NCBI GenBank assembly: GCA_018711305.1
Contig: DVIL01000039.1
Location: 1-48,283, forward strand
DNA: 48,283 nt
DNA from: Candidatus Coprenecus stercorigallinarum
GTDB taxonomy: Bacteria > Bacteroidota > Bacteroidia > Bacteroidales > UBA932
Reading direction: 5' to 3'
In this document: positions 42,768 to 48,283 of the stretch, piece after piece
How positions within the stretch are numbered: the stretch's first letter is position 1
How the letters are laid out: each line of letters begins with the position of its first letter
Position numbers and translations under genes: made by a program
Notes under the pieces: model-generated
What the model saw: the letters and a program-made list of their open reading frames with translations, nothing else
Told to the model about the DNA's origin: nothing
Database searches by the model: none

Positions 42768-44255
42768 ATGAAAGAAGTATCGACAAGCAAGAAGCTTATG
42801 ACCAACTGGCGCTGGTGGATGTGCGTGCTGCTTTTCCTGGCCACTACTGTCAACTATATGGACCGTCAGGTCCTGTCCCTGACATGGAAGGACTTCATAG
42901 CACCGGAGTTCCACTGGACCGACAGCGATTACGGCACCATCACCGGTATATTCTCTATCGTCTACGCAATATGCATGCTCTTCGCCGGCAAATTTGTGGA
43001 CTTCATGGGCACAAAGAAAGGCTACCTCTGGTCCATCGGCGTATGGTCTGCAGGAGCGTGCCTTCATGCAATATGCGGCTGGGCCACAGTCCATATCGAG
43101 GGATTTGAGAATGCCGCAGCAATGACAGCAGTCGAGAACGGTTCCGCTGCAGCCCTGGCCATAGCCTCCACCAGTGTCTGGCTCTTCGTGGCCGCACGTT
43201 GCATCCTGGCTCTAGGAGAGGCGGGCAACTTCCCTGCGGCGATCAAGGTAACGGCCGAGTATTTCCCCAAGAAGGACCGTGCCTTCGCCACCTCCATCTT
43301 CAACTCCGGAGCCTCCATCGGAGCCCTCGTGGCCCCCGCCACCATCCCCCTCCTTGCCCAGTTCTTCAAAGACCACGGAGTAGGCGGGGGCTGGGAGATG
43401 GCCTTCATCATCATCGGAGCTCTTGGCTTCATCTGGATGGGCTTCTGGGTATTCATGTACGACAAGCCGGAGAAATCGAAACATGTCAACGCCTCCGAGC
43501 TTGAATACATCCATCAGGATGACGCCGAGAATGCAGGGGCTGTTTCCTCTGCAGCTGTAACAGAGAAAGACGAGTTGAAGATTCCTTTCTGGAAGTGCTT
43601 CACATACCGTCAGACCTGGTCTTTCATCGTGGGCAAATTCTTCACCGACGGAGTCTGGTGGTTCTACCTCTTCTGGGCTCCTGCCTACTTCTCCGACACA
43701 TACGGCTATGCCTCCAGCTCGAGCCAGGCCATAACCCTGATATTTACCCTTTACGCTATTGTGACCATTCTTTCCATCTTCGGCGGCTACCTGCCCAAGC
43801 TCTTCGTGGAGAAAAAGGGCATTAACCCCTATAACGGCCGTATGCTCGCAATGCTGATTTTTGCCTTCTTCCCCCTGTTCGCCCTCTTCGCGCAGCCTCT
43901 CGGAGGTTACTCCGCATGGTGGCCTGCAGTAATCATCGGACTTGCGGGAGCCGGACACCAGGCCTGGTCCGCCAATCTGTTCTCCACCATCGGAGACATG
44001 TTCCCCAAGTCTGCCATTGCAACCATCACCGGTATCGGAGGTATGGCTGGCGGCATAGGCTCATTCCTGATCAACAAAGGTGCCGGCGCCCTCTTCACCC
44101 ACTCCGAAGAGCTCGGCGAGGCCTTCACCTTCCTTGGATTCAGCGGGAAACCGGCCGGATACATGATAGTATTCTGCATTTGCGCCGTAGCTTACCTGAT
44201 TGCATGGTCCATCATGAAGGCCCTCGTGCCCAAGTACAAACCGATCGGGAAATAA
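42768..44255 (+). CDS. exuT: ExuT-like hexuronate MFS transporter
   Basis: This is probably an inner-membrane proton symporter for galacturonate/glucuronate of the anion:cation symporter (ACS) branch of the MFS. The 495-residue protein has about 12 membrane segments. The N-terminal pattern RWWMCVLLFLATTVNYMDRQVLSLTW is a strong mark of the hexuronate transporter group, and FAGKFVDFMGTKKGYLW is the MFS loop 2-3 motif. LALGEAGNFPAAIKVTAEYFPKKDRAFATSIFNSG is also typical. The central loop carries DDAENAGAVSSAAVTEKDE. A hairpin terminator follows, making it the last gene of the kdgK operon. The exact substrate is inferred from the operon. Confidence 0.88.
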   Translation: MKEVSTSKKLMTNWRWWMCVLLFLATTVNYMDRQVLSLTWKDFIAPEFHWTDSDYGTITGIFSIVYAICMLFAGKFVDFMGTKKGYLWSIGVWSAGACLHAICGWATVHIEGFENAAAMTAVENGSAAALAIASTSVWLFVAARCILALGEAGNFPAAIKVTAEYFPKKDRAFATSIFNSGASIGALVAPATIPLLAQFFKDHGVGGGWEMAFIIIGALGFIWMGFWVFMYDKPEKSKHVNASELEYIHQDDAENAGAVSSAAVTEKDELKIPFWKCFTYRQTWSFIVGKFFTDGVWWFYLFWAPAYFSDTYGYASSSSQAITLIFTLYAIVTILSIFGGYLPKLFVEKKGINPYNGRMLAMLIFAFFPLFALFAQPLGGYSAWWPAVIIGLAGAGHQAWSANLFSTIGDMFPKSAIATITGIGGMAGGIGSFLINKGAGALFTHSEELGEAFTFLGFSGKPAGYMIVFCICAVAYLIAWSIMKALVPKYKPIGK

Positions 44256-44291
44256 ATCCGATAACGTCTGATCATCATATCTATTCCCACT

Positions 44292-44327
44292 CCGGCCGAC
44301 CGCTTCTGACCGCGGCCGGCCTTATTT
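44292..44327 (+). terminator. Hairpin terminator after exuT
   Basis: CCGGCCG (44292-44298) pairs with CGGCCGG (44313-44319), followed by CCTTATTT. It lies 37 bp after the exuT stop and 13 bp before the next gene, so the kdgK-eda-exuT operon probably ends here. The T run is short. Confidence 0.6.
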
Positions 44328-44339
44328 CAATCCACGCCT

Positions 44340-45521
44340 ATGAGACTGAAGAACCGTTTCCCCGCAGCTGCGGCCATAGCCGCGTACCTGCTTTCACTGC
44401 TGCTTCCCGGACCCGTCTCCGCCCAGCCGTCATCAGACACCTCCCGCTATGAGGTATGCGGATACATGCCTTCTTTTTTCCCGTTGATGAAAGAGGCCCT
44501 TACATGGCCCGAAGCATGGGGCAACAGCCCTGAGAAGGACTTCGTCAAATGGAAAGGACAGGCCCGCGGCATTGTCCTCGGATGTATGGAAAACCTGCCT
44601 CCCGCTCCCCTTGGCTTTGCTCCCGAGATTACTGCTTCCGAGCAGAGAAACGGATATTCCGCCCGCAAGATCCTGTTCAATGTCTCGCAGTGGTGCCGCG
44701 TGCCTGCATACCTGCTGGTGCCGGACGGAAAGGGACCGTTTCCTGCCGTGATAGTGCTGCATGACCATGGGGCGCATTTTTCCATAGGCAAGGAAAAAGT
44801 TGTACGGCCATTCGCAGTTCCGCCGGAGGTGGAGAAGGACGCAGAGCTGTGGGTGGAGAAATTCTATGACGGGGTATTCATCGGGGATATGCTCGCCCGG
44901 AACGGCTTTGTGGTACTGGCTGTGGATGCACTTTACTGGGGAGAGAGGGGAAGGCGTGAAGGGGCGGACTACGATGTGCAACAGGCACTGGCCTCCAATA
45001 TGCTGCAGATGGGCTCATCCTGGGGCGGATTCATCACGGCGGATGATTTGCGCAGTGCGGACTTTCTCGCATCACTGGACTGTGTGGACAGCACACGCAT
45101 CGGGTGCTTAGGCTTCTCGATGGGGGCTTACCGGGCCTGGATGCTGGCTGCTCTCAGTGACCGGATAGCCGTCTCGGCATCTGTCTGCTGGATGAACACC
45201 ACCGGATATCTGATGACGATGGACAACAACCAGAACAAGGGGGGCTCGGCCTGGTCGATGATAGTCCCGGGTCTGCGCCGCTTCATGGACTACCCCCATG
45301 TGGCAGCTATTGCCTGCCCTCGCCCGGCCCTTTTCTTCAACTGCCGTCAGGACAAACTCTTTCCGACAGAGGGAGTGGAGGAAGCCTATGACGTCCTCCG
45401 CCGGACATGGGAGGAACAGGATGCCGGAGACAGTCTGGTCACCCGTCTGTGGGACGGGAACCACTTCTTCAACCGGCAGATGCAGGAGGAGGTTCTTGAG
45501 TTCCTTTGCCGCTGGCTTTGA
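44340..45521 (+). CDS. Secreted alpha/beta hydrolase, dienelactone-hydrolase/acetyl-esterase-like
   Basis: The 393-residue protein has a clear signal peptide ([21 protein letters not shown]). The alpha/beta-hydrolase fold is recognised from [13 protein letters not shown] (oxyanion region), the nucleophile elbow [12 protein letters not shown] (Ser about residue 258), an acid candidate in [11 protein letters not shown] and the His in [15 protein letters not shown]. This arrangement is complete, so it should be active. Its position next to the uronate genes and its export suggest an esterase that removes acetyl or other ester groups from pectin oligosaccharides. It has no recognised carbohydrate-esterase family signature beyond the fold, and another ester substrate is possible. 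It follows a terminator and so may have its own promoter. Confidence 0.75.
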   Translation: MRLKNRFPAAAAIAAYLLSLLLPGPVSAQPSSDTSRYEVCGYMPSFFPLMKEALTWPEAWGNSPEKDFVKWKGQARGIVLGCMENLPPAPLGFAPEITASEQRNGYSARKILFNVSQWCRVPAYLLVPDGKGPFPAVIVLHDHGAHFSIGKEKVVRPFAVPPEVEKDAELWVEKFYDGVFIGDMLARNGFVVLAVDALYWGERGRREGADYDVQQALASNMLQMGSSWGGFITADDLRSADFLASLDCVDSTRIGCLGFSMGAYRAWMLAALSDRIAVSASVCWMNTTGYLMTMDNNQNKGGSAWSMIVPGLRRFMDYPHVAAIACPRPALFFNCRQDKLFPTEGVEEAYDVLRRTWEEQDAGDSLVTRLWDGNHFFNRQMQEEVLEFLCRWL

Positions 45522-45582
45522 TGAATTTGAAAGCAGCCTGCATTGGTGCATACGAAGATATTCCGGAATTGCAAAAAGTTCG

Positions 45583-45590
45583 TATATTCG
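45583..45590 (+). promoter_or_regulatory. Weak -7-like box before the acetyltransferase gene
   Basis: TATATTCG differs from TAnnTTTG at one position and lies 30 bp before the ATG at 45620, in the 98-bp gap after the hydrolase gene. Confidence 0.3.
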
Positions 45591-45619
45591 CGCGGTTAAT
45601 CTCTACATGGGAACACGAT

Positions 45620-46183
45620 ATGGAACTGAAAGAATTCTTGGATTTCGTCAAGACGGGGAAGGCGCTGAATACCCCTGAGATATACGAGTTTATGGACAGG
45701 ATGAGCGATGAGGCGCGGAAGATAACCTTCGAGCTGAACAGCTCATATCACGAGGCGGACGAGGTACGGGAGCTGCTCTCGGGACTGTTCGGGAAGCCGG
45801 TGGATCCTACGTTCAAGGTGTTTCCGCCGCTGTACGCTGACTTCGGGAAGAACATCACGGTAGGAAAGAATGTGTTCATCAATGCCTGCTGCCACTTCCA
45901 GGATCACGGAGGGGTGGTAATCGGGGACGGTTGCCAGATAGGGCACAATGTGGTCTTCGCGACCCTCGACCACGGCATCACTCCCGAAGACCGGCGAAAC
46001 ACCTACCCTGCCCCCATCGTCCTCGGCAAGAGGGTCTGGGTAGGCTCCAACTCCACCATCACAAAAGGGGTGACTATCGGGGACAATTCCATCGTGGCGG
46101 CAGGTGCCGTGGTCACTAAGGACGTACCGGCCAACTGCATCGTCGGAGGCGTCCCGGCCAAAATCATCAAACGGATAGAATAG
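45620..46183 (+). CDS. Maltose/galactoside O-acetyltransferase family protein
   Basis: This 187-residue cytoplasmic enzyme belongs to the hexapeptide-repeat (left-handed beta-helix) acetyltransferases that move acetyl from acetyl-CoA to sugars. The N-terminal Mac domain ([15 protein letters not shown]) is followed by [42 protein letters not shown] in outline. The catalytic His region is ATLDHG, and the CoA-binding end is [45 protein letters not shown]. The ATG at 45620 is chosen because the family starts near [14 protein letters not shown]; longer frames overlap the hydrolase end. The natural acceptor is unknown. It is 12 bp before the M28-like gene. Confidence 0.88.
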   Translation: MELKEFLDFVKTGKALNTPEIYEFMDRMSDEARKITFELNSSYHEADEVRELLSGLFGKPVDPTFKVFPPLYADFGKNITVGKNVFINACCHFQDHGGVVIGDGCQIGHNVVFATLDHGITPEDRRNTYPAPIVLGKRVWVGSNSTITKGVTIGDNSIVAAGAVVTKDVPANCIVGGVPAKIIKRIE

Positions 46184-46195
46184 CAAGGCGGAAAG

Positions 46196-47341
46196 GTGAG
46201 ACACACAGGGGATAAACGGATATTCAGAGCCGTATCCGAGGCAGTAAGGAGACTGGCGTCAATGACGGCAGTGATGCTGGTGCTGGCGGTAAGCGGATAC
46301 TCTGCCTCAGCTGCGACGGAACTTTCCGGCACGGACATGGCCGGAAGCGGAGAGCAGGAGCGCAAAAGGTCGCTGGGTCCGTACACCATGTACGAGCAGA
46401 TCATCTACCAGGCCAAGCAGGAGCGCATCATGGAATGGCTGGCGGACGACATGAGCGAAGGAAGGGCCACGGGCACGCACGCAGGCATGTCAGCGGCACG
46501 CTTTATTGAGATACTCTTCCGGCAGTATGGTCTCGAACCCCTCTTCGGCAGCAGTTTCTACCAGCCGTTCATCGCCGACAGCCTCAACGGCACAGTAGGC
46601 CGCAATGTAGCGGGCATCGTCCGCAGTGCTGTCCCCTCCGATGAATACGTCCTGATCTCGGCCCACTATGACCACCTCGGCATCCTGAACGGCAACACCT
46701 ACAACGGGGCCGACGACAATGCCTCCGGAGTCACGGTCCTGCTCAACCTCGCGGACATGTTCGGGACCATGAAGAAAACCAAGACCGGCCCGGACAAGAA
46801 CATCATCTTCGCCGCGCTGGATGCCAAGGAGCTGAACATGGCCGGATCCAAGGCGCTTATCGACAAGCTGCTGTCAGATGAAGAAAGTACAGCTTGTACG
46901 ACCTCAGACACTACAGACTCAGCCAGCAGCCCCGAGGAAGAATTCCCCGGCATTCCAAAAGACCGGATTATCTGCGCCATCAACATAGACCAGATAGGCA
47001 CCGTACTTGAACCCGTACACGAAGCCGACACGAATTTCGTCATCGTCCTCGGAGAGAATACCCTCCGCAAGGAGCACCGCGGCCTCATCGACATGTGCAA
47101 CCGCGACTACAACATCGGCCTGGACATCGACCACACCTTCTACGGCAGCGAGAACTTCACCGAACTCTTCTACCAGCTCTCCGACCAGACCGTATTCCAC
47201 CAGGCCGGCATCCCCTCCCTCATCTTCACCTCCGGCTTCCACCGCCACACCTACAAGACCACCGACGACCCTGACATCATCTCCTACCCCGTAATGAAAA
47301 AGCGCACCGTCCTCATCTTCTACCTGGCCCTGATGCTCTGA
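46196..47341 (+). CDS. M28-family (aminopeptidase-like) exported protein
   Basis: From the GTG start the protein is 381 residues with an export signal (RLASMTAVMLVLAVSGYSASA). An ATG at 46262 would begin inside it. The M28 zinc-peptidase fold is recognised from SAHYDHLG (His and Asp ligand region) and GADDNASGVTVLLNLA (bridging Asp). FAALDAKELNMAGSKAL aligns with the usual Glu-Glu motif but has Lys-Glu: the ligand Glu is kept, and the position of the catalytic base is Lys. The final His ligand region is FTSGFHRHTYKTTDDPD. It may therefore be a variant subfamily or a weak peptidase. A low-complexity Asp/Ser/Glu stretch near 230-245 is an insertion. It has no evident link to pectin use. Confidence 0.8.
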   Translation: MRHTGDKRIFRAVSEAVRRLASMTAVMLVLAVSGYSASAATELSGTDMAGSGEQERKRSLGPYTMYEQIIYQAKQERIMEWLADDMSEGRATGTHAGMSAARFIEILFRQYGLEPLFGSSFYQPFIADSLNGTVGRNVAGIVRSAVPSDEYVLISAHYDHLGILNGNTYNGADDNASGVTVLLNLADMFGTMKKTKTGPDKNIIFAALDAKELNMAGSKALIDKLLSDEESTACTTSDTTDSASSPEEEFPGIPKDRIICAINIDQIGTVLEPVHEADTNFVIVLGENTLRKEHRGLIDMCNRDYNIGLDIDHTFYGSENFTELFYQLSDQTVFHQAGIPSLIFTSGFHRHTYKTTDDPDIISYPVMKKRTVLIFYLALML

Positions 47342-47439
47342 CCACACATCCTTACCCAACAACGGTTCCCACATCCCACCATAACACCAGTTCACGGACC
47401 CTACCCCTTGCACCGGACACCTATCACAGACCCCTTTGC

Positions 47440-48283
47440 GCAGGTGTACCGAAACGGGCTAATTCGGTTCACCTGCAACGGGAAGGGAACATCGCACCGC
47501 CCCAGGATATGTGTACAAGGCTGGTGGATGCCGGAACTCCTATCATAGGTGTACCGAAACGGGCTAATTCGGTTCACCTGCGACGGGAAGTGAACATCGC
47601 ACCGCCCCTATGCATTAGGTTCACCGTAACATGTCATATTTGCTATCATTGGATCTGGAGAATTGCAGCCTTTACCACATAGTCCACTAAACAGCTTAGT
47701 TATATCTAATTCCTTGAACACAAGTCAGTTGATTACAGCGAGATTGTTTAGTGACTCTAAACAATGCCATTTCTGAGGTTTTATGTATCAAACAACTTTA
47801 CACTACTTTTTAACTAACTATACCTCAAGTACTTTGTTTCAACTATTCTGCTTAGTGAAAATAAGGCTGGGGAAAGAAGAACATAGAGGGAATTTTCAAC
47901 CTGGATCATGTCAGATTCACGCCGGAATCGTGCCGGGATCATGCTGAGAATTTGCGGCGGTGACACGCACCGCCCCAGGATATGCGCACAGGGCTGGTGG
48001 ATGCCGGAACTCCTTGCGCACGTATCGAAACGGGCTAATTCGGTTCACCTGCGACGGGTAGGGAACATCGCACCGCCCCAGGATATGCGTGCAAGGCTGG
48101 TGGATGCCGGAACTCCTTGCGCAGGTGTACCGAAACGGGCTAATTCGGTTCACCTGCGACGGGAAGGGGACGTCGCACCGCCCCTATGCATTAGGTTCAC
48201 CGTAACATGTCATATTTGCTATCATTGGATCTGGAGAATTGCAGCCTTTACCACATAGTCCACTAAACAGCTTAGTTATATCT
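47440..48283 (+). repeat. Composite intergenic repeat, copies B and C (partial at window edge)
   Basis: This fills almost the whole gene-free end after 47341 (47342-47439 shows nothing recognisable). Hairpin modules lie at 47440-47476, 47545-47581, 48018-48052 and 48121-48157. The first pair and the last pair are 105 nt apart. The middle pair is 471 nt apart because the spacer carries a 368-nt AT-rich insertion (47609-47976) bounded by CGCACCGCCCC (47598-47608 and 47966-47976), and because the third hairpin lost 2 nt. After the fourth hairpin the long spacer starts again and runs off the window. The insertion has four 11-nt tandem units against three in copy A. Orientation is the same as copy A, 32 kb away. 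Confidence 0.85.

Noticed and set aside
47440-48157. CRISPR-like array (37-nt repeats with spacers)
   Set aside because: The spacers are copies of one another rather than unique, spacing is 105 or about 471 nt, and no cas gene is near. It is a composite intergenic repeat.
47908-48258. 116-residue open frame in the right-hand repeat, and a similar 71-residue frame at 15151-15366
   Set aside because: The frames run across hairpins and spacers, start at different places, and the shared part is broken by copy-specific indels. There is no export signal or domain, so they are not credible genes.

Overview
The window looks like a chromosomal segment of a fairly high-GC member of the Bacteroidota, most likely order Bacteroidales. 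The evidence is a SusC/SusD pair, lipoprotein signal peptides ending in a cysteine, a lack of strong Shine-Dalgarno sites, and repeated promoter-like TAnnTTTG (-7) boxes of the Bacteroidetes type. A more exact placement (for example Rikenellaceae or a relative) cannot be made from sequence reading alone. No rRNA, tRNA, CRISPR array, transposase, integrase or prophage gene was seen.

Left part (1-14.8 kb): the 3' end of an ABC exporter (ATPase tail plus membrane protein) converges on a minus-strand run that reads DUF4251 protein, AsmA-like protein, RfbA, RfbB and the ABC-F ATPase Uup. Divergent from it is a three-gene heavy-metal RND efflux operon (His-rich adaptor, CzcA/CusA-type pump, TolC-like channel), closed by a strong rho-independent terminator.

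Central part (15.4-44.3 kb): one continuous locus for pectin (homogalacturonan) use. A GH28 polygalacturonase, a CE12-CE8 esterase, a GH105 unsaturated uronyl hydrolase, a PL1 pectate lyase, SusC, SusD and a large DUF4957/DUF5123-type surface lipoprotein form the capture and depolymerisation operon. KduD, KduI and a DUF4861 lipoprotein follow, then a GH43 enzyme. UxaC, UxaB and UxaA convert galacturonate to 2-keto-3-deoxygluconate (KDG). KdgK and KDPG aldolase finish the route to pyruvate and glyceraldehyde-3-phosphate, and an ExuT-like MFS carrier imports hexuronates. Both the saturated (UxaCBA) and unsaturated (KduI/KduD) branches meet at KdgK. A LacI-family regulator sits inside the locus. 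Palindromes built on the half-site TTTTCGTGCAC occur at the GH28, uxaC/uxaB and lacI/kdgK promoters, so a single repressor probably controls the pathway.

Right part (44.3-48.3 kb): a secreted alpha/beta hydrolase, a maltose/galactoside-type O-acetyltransferase and an M28-like peptidase.

Three things stand out. (1) The pectin locus is bracketed by directly oriented copies of a composite intergenic repeat: a 105-nt unit (37-nt hairpin plus spacer) that carries a 368-376-nt AT-rich insertion flanked by an 11-bp direct repeat. (2) The CE12-CE8 gene carries an in-frame amber codon where the family has Trp, which separates the signal peptide and catalytic Ser from the rest. (3) A 134-nt element with perfect 31-bp terminal inverted repeats lies between the convergent uxaA and lacI genes.
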